A program made the translations under genes and the position numbers. A stretch of 64,000 nucleotides of DNA from Mesodorylaimus sp. YZB2_4 (lineage: Eukaryota; Nematoda; Enoplea; Dorylaimida; Dorylaimidae), in NCBI GenBank assembly GCA_030248295.1, contig JASANH010001440.1, positions 744,001-808,000 on the forward strand, written 5' to 3'. This document shows positions 34,130 to 43,980 of the stretch, one piece after another. The notes beneath the pieces are model-generated. The model was given only the letters and a program-made list of their open reading frames with translations. It had not been told where the DNA came from and did no database searches. Positions within the stretch are counted from its first letter, which is position 1. Every line of letters begins with the position of its first letter.

Positions 34130-34520
34130 CCCGTCAAGATATTCACCTCACCATGGATTTACTGCATAGGATGAATTATTACACAAAGGAGTTACGACTA
34201 CTCGCCTATATACTCGTACATATCTAGTTGCCTACACTGTTTTCCAACCTATGCACACTCAAATATATTATTCAGTTACACTATACGCCTAGAAATATAC
34301 GCTACATCAACCTTACTTTCAACCATGGTTTCTAATCACAAATGCAATGCTATCCCTTCTAACACCCTTCACCAATGAAATAACACAAAAAAAATTATGT
34401 CGAGGAACATTTTATATCCGGCTGATTCGTGATGTGATCTGACCTGAAGAAAAAAAAGATGCCACATTGAAACATGAGTGAATAAACATGCATAGTGGAG
34501 CTATTAGTTTCGTGGCTTCA
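34130..34520. repeat. Cassette downstream block, copy 2
   Basis: 3' flank of the second Tyr-rich gene, alignable with 8550-9000 and 17540-17900: TTCACCTCACCATGGATTTA, CGCCTAGAAATATACGCTAC, and GGCTGATTCGTGA followed by TTTCGTGGCTT. More diverged than copies 1 and 3 are from each other. Confidence 0.65.
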
Positions 34521-35216
34521 GTTTATCAAACAGAAACAGAAGACCCCAATGTCCATCAGTGAGGTTTTGAAACTTTTTTACCGGGAGTCCAAGGGTTAAC
34601 GAACAATGGCAATATTTTTTTAGAACGCAGTCAAGCGCAAATTTATTCCCCTCTGGGACTAAGTAATGCCGTGTCTGACAATGGGTTTGCGGCTCAAAAC
34701 CCAACCAAAAAACTGTTGAAGTCGAATCTAACCCCAACAAAATCAGAAATACACTTTTTTCAAAATTGACTTCAATTAATAAGCTGGGAACCTAAATCCA
34801 AACCAAAAGCCCCAAATTTTCCTGAGAATTCACAAAAACCGAGAGTTGCTTTTGGTCTCCACGATCATCCAAAAATTGTTGCTCGTTATCAAATCTTGTT
34901 AGAGAGGATTTATCAGTTTCTTCAATTTTTTACCAAATTCACCAGACTTACGAAAGCAACTTGACCTAAATTCCCGGCCAAACCCAACCCAACAAAAAAG
35001 CCCTAAAACTAGGGTCCAGTTTAGGGACCCAATGGCAGACCTGGAAGAGAGGACGCCACAAGTGAGGGAGACACGATTTCAGGCATCCCATAGTGTACAA
35101 GAGATGGCCTATGCCATTGACGATGCAATCTGCGCTAAGCCATGACAAAACATGAATAAGGCTTTGCGGACTTACCTGGGACAGCAACAGCCATACCACT
35201 TGATTTCAAATGTTGA
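34521..35216. other. 3' flank of Tyr-rich gene 2
   Basis: No coding signal beyond antisense open frames. It joins the conserved downstream block to the stop codon. Confidence 0.3.
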
Positions 35217-36503
35217 TTATGGGTTCTCAGTGCCATATTCGTAGTCGCCGTAAGGGAACATGTCGTAAGGATATGTGTCGTATGGGTAGGCGTAAGGGTA
35301 AGTGTCATAAGGGCTATATGGATAGGGATTGCAGGGCTGGTAGGAATAAATGTCATAGGGGTACATGCCGTATGGGTAGCCGTATGGGCCATAAGGGAAG
35401 GGGTTGAAGTATGGATAGGCGTCATAGGGATATGTGTCATACGGATATGCGTAAGGGTAAGTGTCATAAGGGCTATAAGGGAAGGGGTTGAAGTATGGAT
35501 AGGCGTCATAGGGATATGTGTCATACGGATATGCGTAAGGGTAAGTGTCATAAGGGCTATAAGGGAAGGGGTTGAAGTATGGATAGGCGTCATAGGGATA
35601 TGTGTCATACGGATATGCGTAAGGGTAAGTGTCATAAGGGCTATAAGGGAAGGGGTTGAAGTATGGATAGGCGTCATAGGGATATGTGTCATACGGATAT
35701 GCGTAAGGGTAAGTGTCATAAGGGCTATAAGGGAAGGGGTTGAAGTATGGATAGGCGTCATAGGGATATGTGTCATACGGATATGCGTAAGGGTAAGTGT
35801 CATAAGGGCTATAAGGGAAGGGGTTGAAGTATGGATAGGCGTCATAGGGATATGTGTCATACGGATATGCGTAAGGGTAAGTGTCATAAGGGCTATAAGG
35901 GAAGGGGTTGAAGTATGGATAGGCGTCATAGGGATATGTGTCATACGGATATGCGTAAGGGTAAGTATCATAAGGGCTATAAGGGAAGGGGTTGAAGTAT
36001 GGATAGGCGTCATAGGGATATGTGTCATACGGATATGCGTAAGGGTAAGTGTCATAAGGGCCATAAGGGAAGGGGTTGAAGTATGGATAGGCGTCATATG
36101 GGTATGTGTCATACGGATATGCGTAAGGGTAAGTATCATAAGGGCTATAAGGGAAGGGGTTGAAGTATGGATAGGCGTCATAGGGATATGTGTCATACGG
36201 ATATGCGTAAGGGTAAGTGTCATAAGGGCCATAAGGGAAGGGGTTGAAGTATGGATAGGCGTCATATGGGTATGTGTCATACGGATATGCGTAAGGGTAA
36301 GTGTCATAAGGGCCATACAGATAGGGATTGCATGGCCTGTTGGTGTAAATGTCATACGGGTACATGCCGGATGGGTATGCGCCGTACGGATAAGTGTCGT
36401 ATGGATATACATAGGGGTAATCGTAGGTTTCATCGCCAAAAACAAAGAGCTTGGTCTGGGCAAGAATATTCGAGAATAACAAGAGCAGTGCCGCTGGCTT
36501 CAT
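35217..36503 (-). CDS. Secreted Tyr/Pro-rich repeat protein (paralogue 2)
   Basis: A 428-residue protein with a signal peptide (MKPAALLLLFSNILAQTKLF, cleavage near 20-22) and then G-D-E-T-Y-D-Y, matching paralogue 1. The body is about ten near-identical 28-residue units (84 bp each) reading A-Y-P-Y-D-T-Y-P-Y-D-A-Y-P-Y-F-N-P-F-P-Y plus S/G-P-Y-D-T, flanked by related non-identical units containing Q-P-C-N-P or R-P-C-N-P. Tyrosine is about one residue in three. The tail is acidic (Y-G-D-Y-E-Y-G-T-E-N-P), unlike the Lys-rich tail of paralogue 1. The acceptor CTAATTGCCAG lies about 8 bp before the ATG, and a non-coding exon upstream matches paralogue 1. It is probably an extracellular, tyrosine-cross-linkable structural protein; the role is inferred from composition only. 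Confidence 0.75.
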   Translation of the reverse strand: MKPAALLLLFSNILAQTKLFVFGDETYDYPYVYPYDTYPYGAYPSGMYPYDIYTNRPCNPYLYGPYDTYPYAYPYDTYPYDAYPYFNPFPYGPYDTYPYAYPYDTYPYDAYPYFNPFPYSPYDTYPYAYPYDTYPYDAYPYFNPFPYGPYDTYPYAYPYDTYPYDAYPYFNPFPYSPYDTYPYAYPYDTYPYDAYPYFNPFPYSPYDTYPYAYPYDTYPYDAYPYFNPFPYSPYDTYPYAYPYDTYPYDAYPYFNPFPYSPYDTYPYAYPYDTYPYDAYPYFNPFPYSPYDTYPYAYPYDTYPYDAYPYFNPFPYSPYDTYPYAYPYDTYPYDAYPYFNPFPYSPYDTYPYAYPYDTYPYDAYPYFNPFPYGPYGYPYGMYPYDIYSYQPCNPYPYSPYDTYPYAYPYDTYPYDMFPYGDYEYGTENP

Positions 36504-37029
36504 TTTCTTTCTGGCAATTAGAAGAAAACACGTGTTATTATCAAAAAGCTAGACAAATATAGTTTAAACTTATATCTAGAGGTTCATTATTGCGCTTTTG
36601 CACGAAAGGAGACCTCGGAACCGATGTACCTTAGAAGTAAACCACCAGTTCTGGGAGGTGGTTCTTTAAATGTTGTTTTCCAATTGTTCGAGCTGGAGCT
36701 TATTTGGCTACAGCTGGCCCTGTAGGCATTTTTCAAATTTGTACCCTGCTTTGCAGACACGCGTCATAGCCAGCAGCAGCATTCAGCCATGACTGCGCGG
36801 AGAAGAGCACTGAACTGACAATAATGTCCCTCCGCGCCACCCTGGATTAGACACTGACTTCCTTCGACTTTAGTGGGCGGGGTTTGACCCATGTTAAAAT
36901 TCGACAGCCAAGACTTTAATTTTTTTCCAAGGCTTAGATCTCTCCACTTTAAGCATCTACATGTAATAGGTGCCTCAGTGTACTGTATTAGCATAGAACA
37001 TCTAGTGTGCACCGAGATGCACAGGCTAT
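36504..37029. other. 5' UTR intron region of Tyr-rich gene 2
   Basis: Lies between the coding exon and the predicted non-coding exon near 37620. No coding exon seen. Confidence 0.35.
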
Positions 37030-37320
37030 TTGTCTCCCTCCCTGGTCAGGGCCGAGCGAGGCCGAGAGGCCGAGCTGACTGGTTTTCCTAACATGCAAGG
37101 GATTAATAGGACTAGTTCCTTGGACCCGAGCATCGCCTATATAAAGGCTCTGCTCCCTGCCTGGCGGTATCAGTTGATCAGCGAGACTTCTCGACGACTC
37201 GACGTTTGTAGCCGGCTCTTCTTATCCTGCGTGAGTCCCTGTAGTCCGGCGAAGTGAACACGCATAATAAACTATTCCGGTACTGTGGCTGCGTGGCTTG
37301 ATTCGAACCTCTACACCACA
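37030..37320 (+). repeat. Candidate solo LTR inside the 5' intron
   Basis: A GC-richer block with TATATAAAGG (37138-37147) and AATAAA (37266-37271), about 120 bp apart, the usual order of promoter and polyadenylation signals in an LTR. No second copy is in the window and no target duplication could be fixed. Confidence 0.3.
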
Positions 37321-37609
37321 ACGCAGCTGGTTCAGTGTATGCGCACGAGAACCTAACTGTTTCATACATGACATTTCCAGTGTTCCACCCATAGGAGACA
37401 GCGCGGCTTCATGGTTTACGAACTAACCTCCGCCACTGAGGTTGACAGGGATGAGCTCAGCCGCGCTGCCAAGCAAACCGAGTTGAGGAATTCCAAACCA
37501 TCACCCCTCACATAATACATATGATGATCTGTAGTATGTAGGATTGGCGTCCTAATCCCACACGTCTAAAGACCTGCAAGTCTCAAATGGCAAAAAAACA
37601 TTGAACTAC

Positions 37610-37735
37610 ACATACCTTGCTGGATCACTTCTGAAAAATATGATGGTTAGCCTCTCAAATATATGCAAAAAATGCAGATGCACTGTCGATGCAAAAGGCA
37701 ATGAGGCAAAAGGGTTAAAACTCACCTTTTATACA
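37610..37735 (-). promoter_or_regulatory. TATA box and 5' UTR exon donor of Tyr-rich gene 2
   Basis: TATAAAAGG on the minus strand at 37725-37733, and a donor GATCCAGCAAG|GTATGTG near 37615. This equals the arrangement upstream of paralogue 1 (TATA, about 100 nt exon, GTATGTG donor). Confidence 0.55.
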
Positions 37736-37795
37736 GGTATCTGCTTATAATTGCGGTATCAATCATACAGTACCGATTCTCATTATCATTATATC

Positions 37796-38300
37796 TCTGT
37801 CTCATCAGGTTCTATCAGGGCTGATGCCGACTAGAGAGAAACTGGATTACCAGCCTCTGCACTAACTAGTTGAAAAAATGCTTATAACGTTATCAGACTG
37901 CGCTGCACCGGTTTCCACCCTCACTTACTAATAGCTGCTAGGCACAAAGCATTGTACTGGTAGCTAGCTTTAGAGATAGACCGTACTGGCTCTACAATGA
38001 TCAATGCGCTAAATTACAGATGATCGGCTAAACGCTATTATAATCGCCCTTTCTCAGTGCTGGGTGCAGATGTCAAAATCGTCCGACTCTGTGCCAGGCA
38101 TAGGTTGTCTCTGTGTGCCAGAGTGGTAGACATCGAAAGTTGGTTGTACTTTGACCCCTCGATGTGCATGGGTCTAAATTACAGCTAATTTATAGCTGTG
38201 TGCCAAATATACCCAACGGTTCGCCTGTGCAACTGGTTTTGGTGAATCGTACGTTCGTGCTTATGTGGTCCAGTATCCAAATTTTCATTTTTAAAAGGAA
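37796..38300. repeat. Cassette upstream block, copy C
   Basis: Diverged copy of 10779-11245: TATCAGGGCTGATGCCGACTAG, TACTTTGACCCCTCGATGTGC and TGCTTATGTGGTCCAGTATCC correspond to phrases in copy B in the same order. Confidence 0.65.
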
Positions 38301-38756
38301 AATTTGAACAGTAGAAACTGATGTTGCGCGGTATCAGCTATTGTACATACCCATCAAAAGAAGTAACGAAACTCATGGACGTCACAAAAATGGTAAGTTT
38401 TTTAAGCCAGTTGTTCAGGCAATGTTTCTTACCCTTGATGCGTAAAAGAACATTTGCGACAACAATAATTAAAAATATTTGTTTGTGTGTGTGTAGGCTT
38501 GTTTTTATTTGTTTTAACAAGGTTCTTGTCAGTGTCTGCTTCGACGTCAACAGGGATATAACAAGTTTAGAATCAATTGTTGATGTGTCTTCAAAATTGC
38601 TAATCACTCTTCTGAAAATGGAGCTTTTCTAAGCCAGTGATATACCCGAATCGATCGCTTTCTCGGCAATAAGTCAACGGCCAATCAGATCGACTATGTT
38701 TATCTCGGTTTCGTCCCTCATGCTGGGCTAGTTTTTATCTCGTAAAGCAGAGCCAT
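38301..38756. other. Spacer between cassette blocks C and D
   Basis: A 103-codon plus-strand frame at 38321-38632 with an internal GTAAGT and a later ACAAG acceptor-like site is present, but no domain or signal peptide supports it. Confidence 0.3.
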
Positions 38757-39210
38757 ATCACATCACATTTTTCTGGCTACAGCCTATTCCAACGAGAGAG
38801 AAACTGGCTTTTCGGCCTCTGCAATGACTGTATGACTAAATGCGTTAGTTTATACCCACCTGTTTTTTCCCTTTGTTGGCTATGAGCCATAAAGCATCAG
38901 GCTGAAAGCTAGCTCTAGGCATTTATTGAACTTGTTTTAAAAATGATAGATGCGGTCAAAAACAGATAACCGGGGAAAACACATTTATATATATTCGCCC
39001 TTTATTGGCGCGAGCTCCCAAACTCATAAACTGCTTGAGAGCGGTATACGTACTCTGACATATGAGGGACTCAGTAACATGTAATGAGCGCTAACCTAAG
39101 CTGGTTGCCTTAGAGGTGGCCCAGCGAGAGGATAACTGGTTGAATCACAACCCTGTTCATACTGTACGTGGGCCAGTGGCCAAATTATCAAAACGAAAAC
39201 GTTGTAGCTC
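38757..39210. repeat. Cassette upstream block, copy D
   Basis: The most diverged copy: AGAGAGAAACTGGC, GGTGGCCCAGCGAGAGGATAA and GTACGTGGGCCAGTGGCCAAA match copy B (GTCGCCCAGCGAAACGATAA, TTACGTGGTCCAATGGCTAAA). No gene body belongs to it. Confidence 0.55.
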
Positions 39211-39761
39211 GCTCGACTGCTGGAAAGCTGCAAGTAAAGTAGCGAGACAAATATGGAGATTGTCCATCCCACGGTTTTGGAATAGAATATTCAGGAACAG
39301 TGTCTCATTGGTGCAAAAATACCACCTGCGAACAAAAATCAAAATCTGTTTGGGAGTGTCGCCGCTCGTCCGGTTATCAAAAATGGCTGGCCGTCTTCGC
39401 CTTGCTGAAATTCTAGAGAATTTTTAGCTGTGTCTGGTGCATATAATTTCTAAGCTTCCGTTCCCATTGCTTAACATTCATGAATCATAGATAGGTAGGC
39501 CGTAAATTGAGCCTGTGGACGTGAAAGGAAATTGTCCTACCCCCTGAAACAAAATATAACAATGTACCTTAGTGGGTGTGGGTTTGGTTTCATCAACAAA
39601 ACGAACTTTTCCCACCGCAATATATGTGAAAAATGGTTACATTTAATGAAACGGCGCAGGTCGAAAACGGCATTGTCGATATTTGGTCACACAAGGTACA
39701 GTAGCCTGGGCAGCTGCGACATCTTATATTTGAGTTTGAAACGGAGATACTCACACCAAAA

Positions 39762-41473
39762 ATGGCACCAAGCACTTTTTTGCGTCTTCTGATTTTTATT
39801 CTATTTATCTCCAGCCAGGCGCACTGCAGATACGCCGTTTCGTGTCGAGGATCAATGGTTTTCTCAGTCGATGTTTCGGAGAGCGGATCTAATAAGCATA
39901 TGATACAAACCGTTCGTCCGAATTGCGGTGGGCCTATTCAGGCAATGATGCGGTAAGTTGCCTTTTTCCAAGCTCTTATGTAGGTATTACCTGACGAATA
40001 AAACGAGTACCATCAAAGTAACAACAGTTCGACAAATGTTACGAATCGGGCGACTTCAATATAAACTTACTGTACTCAGTGTCAGCAGTCGCTTCTGCGA
40101 AAGGAGGGGCTACTTGAAAATGGATCTGCTGAAAATATGACATATGCTGTAGACTGCGTGAAGCTCCTCAACCAAATACCAGCAAATGCCGGGTCCGTAC
40201 TAATGCTACCGTGATAGAGATGCTGGGCACCCGTTTTAGAATCCGATGATCCCAATGCGCGTCGTATTTCTTACATCAGGACATTCTATGCATCACAGCA
40301 CTGTAGTTTCCCATTTACAGGTTCCCAGGGGTGATTTAATGAGTAAGTAGCTCTTTTACATTCAGCCGGACTTGACTACCCAGATTCTTTTCTCCTCGAC
40401 TATCCACGTAGATCCATGTACCCGCGTGGATGCTATGCTGAATTCATATCGTCCACGTACTGCGCCGAACATCCACGATGGATTCACAAGGATTCTACGC
40501 AAAGTCGTAACGGAACCGTATGTGGAATACAAGATAGATTTTCTGTGTATCTGTGCACAGATTTTCATAGATCCACGTGGATCCTCGTATATACCTCAGT
40601 CATGTATACTGTGTGTAAGCGCCAGTGTGATCCACCAAATTAGAAGACATACGTGTGCTTCGTGAGTGCATTATTTTACATTTTTCAAACTGCCTACTGA
40701 ACTGTTTTTCTAGGCCCCTCGGTCGGTTGAATGCATTTCGCGGAGTTGGAAGCGTGACACACATGATGAAACGGAGACAGTACCGAATGATACTACCATC
40801 GTATCGTAAGTTTGTGGCGTTCCGATTTGGCGGTATAGCGGACAAGCCTGGCAGAGCTGGAAACCTGTTTGTCCATATTTGATTCGAGCACTCAGAGAGT
40901 TTCTCCGCCTTACATTGCCGATGGCCACCCATAGCTTTGGGATCTACGAGCAGCAGTTTCTAACTACATACGCTGGGAGGATGCTGGGTGGGCTGAGCAC
41001 TAACACGCACGCCATCCCAGTTTGACCCTATCCTGGCAAGATACAGAAAGTCATCTAGCCTGCGGGAATAGGCCGACAGGCGGTTCTTCGACGCCAAAAT
41101 GGGTCAACCAGGAATCGCGATTCTTCAGGATTAGAAGCGACCAGGATGGCCCAAATGGATCTATTTTCTTAGGAACCCTTGAGCGGCATATGTACGGACC
41201 CGTTACTGTCAGCGGGAAATACATCAAGTCACGAATTATGAAATCGCTGATGTAAGTGTCTGGATGAATCAAAACCCTCTAGCTTGAACATATTGGAACA
41301 CTTGCAATTTTTTTGTAAAAAGCAGAAAAAGTAATCATCTGGGTGCTGATCTCGAGTCAGAGTCTACGAGTAATTCCAACCTCGTGTGTACTGTGCATGC
41401 AGAGACTCATTCCCAGGCCCCTCTCCTTCCATTTGCGCTTTTCGATAACCGGCTGTTGAGGGCGTGCTGTTGA
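39762..41473 (+). CDS. Secreted protein of unknown family, six exons
   Basis: Predicted exons: 39762-39952, 40329-40342, 40366-40612, 40714-40805, 41173-41251, 41326-41473. They total 771 nt (256 aa), and all phases agree. Exon 1 encodes a signal peptide (MAPSTFLRLLIFILFISSQAH) and a short Cys-containing segment. Exon 3 is Cys- and Tyr-rich (R-S-M-Y-P-R-G-C-Y-A-E-F-I-S-S-T-Y-C) with one N-glycosylation site (NGT). Exon 4 is basic (M-M-K-R-R-Q-Y-R). The last exon ends in R-A-C-C. Weak points are the 14-nt second exon and the GTGTAAG donor of exon 3, where the neighbouring GTAAGC donor would give a stop. I recognise no family. Confidence 0.45.
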
Positions 41474-42180
41474 TTGTTCGCCAAGCCAAACAGTCCAGTT
41501 GGCCATCATTTTCGAACCATCAGGACAGCAAGATCTGAGAAAAAGCACCACTTTTCAGGAGACGACCTCAAAAAACCGAATACATTTAAATATCTATGGA
41601 CGTTATCGGAAATTCCAAATTTAGTTATGAAAGAAGCACCATAACGATTAAAATAATCTATTATAGACTCTTTGCTTCTGCTGTTTACTGCGATTGTGAT
41701 ATTTTGAGCGAAAAATAAAATGCCGAGACTTTAAAAAAATCTCCTCTGATGCTTTGGTGTGCCATAAATACTCTGGCCCACTGCCAATATTACAAGAAGA
41801 AACAAGCGAATCTTCTAGATTTGCTTCTTCAAGAGCGAACTACCAACATTTTGGCGAGCCTGGCTACAGAGGCTATGCCGATTTTGTCATTATAATACCT
41901 ACTCAAGAAGCTTAATATGAGTTCGTCATTTTGTTCTGACGAAAAATTCCATGGCGCCTCATGTTGGCATAGAAAATATGTGTCGTGTACAGATATTATG
42001 CTGCACATAAACTGGTCGAAAATACTATGGGTTGGTCAGGGTAGTTACACTTTGAAGGCAGCGAGAATTTTGCCGGACGAACTCTGCTGACAACTTACTA
42101 TTGGAGGGAAGTCCACATAGGTACATATGTATTAGTACAAACCTAACCTTTCCCTTGTGTTCAACAAAGGATCACTACCA
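41474..42180. other. Intergenic, no gene
   Basis: A minus-strand open frame at 41357-41551 overlaps the last exon of the preceding gene antisense. Nothing else is supported. Confidence 0.35.
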
Positions 42181-42184
42181 GAAA

Positions 42185-42378
42185 AGTGCCGAGCCCCTGG
42201 ATGACTTCTTGCCGAGGTCAGTTTTCGCAGCGTCTGCCTCTCACTCTGGGTGCGCACTTACAAGGGAGGGTTCGACTCCCGTATGGGTACAACATTATTG
42301 TTGATTCATTTGTTCCTTATCGTTTGGCCTCGAGAACGTTGTATAGTGCTTGGCTATGGATAAAGTACGTCATGACAT
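42185..42378 (+). mobile_element. tRNA-derived SINE
   Basis: The head resembles a class II tRNA: GCCGAGGTCAGTTTTCGC gives an A box, and GGTTCGACTCC (near 42269) is a perfect B box about 45 nt on. The body ends with TGCTTGGCTATGGATAAAGTA and TCATGACATAG, the same 3' end as the fragment in the 5' LTR at 18950-19020. RNA polymerase III would transcribe it from the internal boxes. Confidence 0.6.
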
Positions 42379-42529
42379 AGTTATGACGTGAGCAGATGGA
42401 TGGAGCCCGACCTTTCGTCTTCCGCTCAACTGTCCTGGAGCACACAGTTAAACGGAAGACGACTCAACGCGGACCAGCCTATTAGTTCATCGCGCTGAGC
42501 TCTCCTGCGGTGAAAGGTCATAGCGACAT

Positions 42530-42645
42530 TTACAAAGGAACAGAAAGACCAATAAATTACTCAAATGAGACATTATTTATTATATTTTAATTTTCGACGT
42601 TCCGTCTCATTTTAAGACATCATCAGGAACTGATAAAAACTCATC
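42530..42645 (-). ncRNA. Degenerate hammerhead-like motif of the Penelope element
   Basis: On the minus strand CCTGATGATGTC is followed by GAGACGGAACGTCG. Penelope-like elements are known to carry hammerhead ribozymes with a CTGATGA...GAAAC core. Here the second part reads GGAAC, so this copy is probably inactive. The stem GTC/GAC pairing is visible. Confidence 0.45.
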
Positions 42646-42761
42646 GTTAGGCGAGCAACGCATCAATGAGCTGGAAACGTATGGTAGCGCATACAATGCT
42701 GATTCTCAGGTACCGACAACCTATTGCAAAAGTGTGAGTGTTTCAAAGTCCTTCTGCTGAT

Positions 42762-43615
42762 TTAAGGACGTTTGGTCACAATATGGATGGCTTCTTCGAT
42801 CTTCAGAAGTTTGTCGAAATTTGCACGATCGATGACTCGAAAATCATCACAGCCAGCGTCATGTCCCGCTTGAAGCATGTGATCCAAGATAGCCGAATCC
42901 GCTGTGGCTCGAACACGTTTCCCCGTTCGGAAAGAAGTGCTTGTGTGCTCGCCAGTTCTCGCGCCCAAGTGTCGGATCGTCTTTCCAACATACGTAGCAT
43001 TACAGCAACGACAAGTGACCGAATAGACGACGTGGGAGGCGAGTAAGCGGGGCAGGCGATCTTTGACGTCGAAACGATCACCAATTCTTTCGCACGTGGT
43101 GAAGATGAAGCGGAAATCGATCTGTGGATATGCTTGATGGAGAAGTCGGTACAAACGTCGGCGGATGATGAGACTGTGGCAGCCAATCTTAATAAAGCGT
43201 GTTTCACGTGGGCTCGAGTTTCGATTTTTAGCTGCTGGAACCTGACTGACTGGACAGGAAGCGTCGTAAAACGTTGTCCATGAGCCAGCGTGGATATCCA
43301 TTCTTGGCCATGATATCCTTGATCTTGTTAAACTCGTTATGCGGGAGGTTGTAGTCAGAGCATGCTGATAAGCACGGTAGAAATACATCTGCAACAGACC
43401 CCTCTTGTATCTGACTGGCATGCAACTTTCAAGCTGGGTGTACAAGCCCATGAAAGTGGGTCTCGAAAAGTTGAGGTGCTAAAGCCCTGGTCTGATCGCA
43501 ATATGGAGACCCCCAAAAATGAAATAGAGGCATCAGATTCCAGATCCAAAGTGAAGCGCATGTTCTTGTGCTGTTTGTTTAGATAGGCAGCAAACTTGTT
43601 TGCTGCAGCATCAAG
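42762..43615 (-). pseudogene. Penelope-like retroelement fragment (RT end + GIY-YIG)
   Basis: Read on the minus strand. The upstream part has H-K-N-M-R-F-T-L-D-L-E-S-D and S-F-L-G-V-S-I, the late RT and linker region of Penelope-like elements. The downstream part has V-V-Y-S-V-T-C...Y-V-G-K-T...R-T-G-E-H, the GIY-YIG endonuclease that distinguishes this class. At least two frameshifts break it: near 43465 (within T-F/R-P-T-F-M-G-L-Y-T) and near 43370, where the N-G-Y-P segment is in another frame. The 5' two thirds of the element is missing, a normal 5' truncation. The stop lies at 42762-42764. Confidence 0.8.
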
Positions 43616-43980
43616 TTAACGGTCAGATAATCGATGCTTTGTGGTAATCTCAGACCGGAAAGCCATAGCCAATGGCCCACCAACATTTATGCACCACCAA
43701 CGACTGCGAACGACGTCATTACGACTGGGGCTGGGGATTTGCTGACTGATTGAGCCCCCAGAACTTTATACCGCGTGGGCCACCCTCCCTCTCACTTTTC
43801 CCTATTTTTCTGATGCTCTACTGTACGTATCTGTGAATCAAGATCATAGCGCTTGAGCTCAAGATTTGTGCGCCCGACCTCCTTTTGAAAATTTATTGCA
43901 CATCTTCTAAATGACACCTTAGCTCGACAGTTTCACCTGTGCCTCACTCTGGTCGCGCCGCAATTTATCGTTGAGCGACG
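43616..43980. other. Intergenic, no gene
   Basis: Short gap between the Penelope fragment and the 3' end of the minus-strand MIG-18-like gene. Nothing recognised. Confidence 0.35.

Noticed and set aside
35135..36463. 442-codon frame overlapping Tyr-rich gene 2 (Thr/His/Pro/Met repeats)
   Set aside because: It lacks a signal peptide and begins inside the true gene. The Tyr frame has signal peptide, splice acceptor and a paralogue; this frame only stays open because of the repeat's codon make-up.
41357..41551. Minus-strand Cys/Trp-containing frame, possible MIG-18-like exon
   Set aside because: It overlaps the last exon of the plus-strand six-exon model, which closes in frame; I found no partner exons on the minus strand.
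42195..42290. True tRNA gene
   Set aside because: A and B boxes are present, but the acceptor and anticodon stems do not pair properly; a tRNA-derived SINE fits better.
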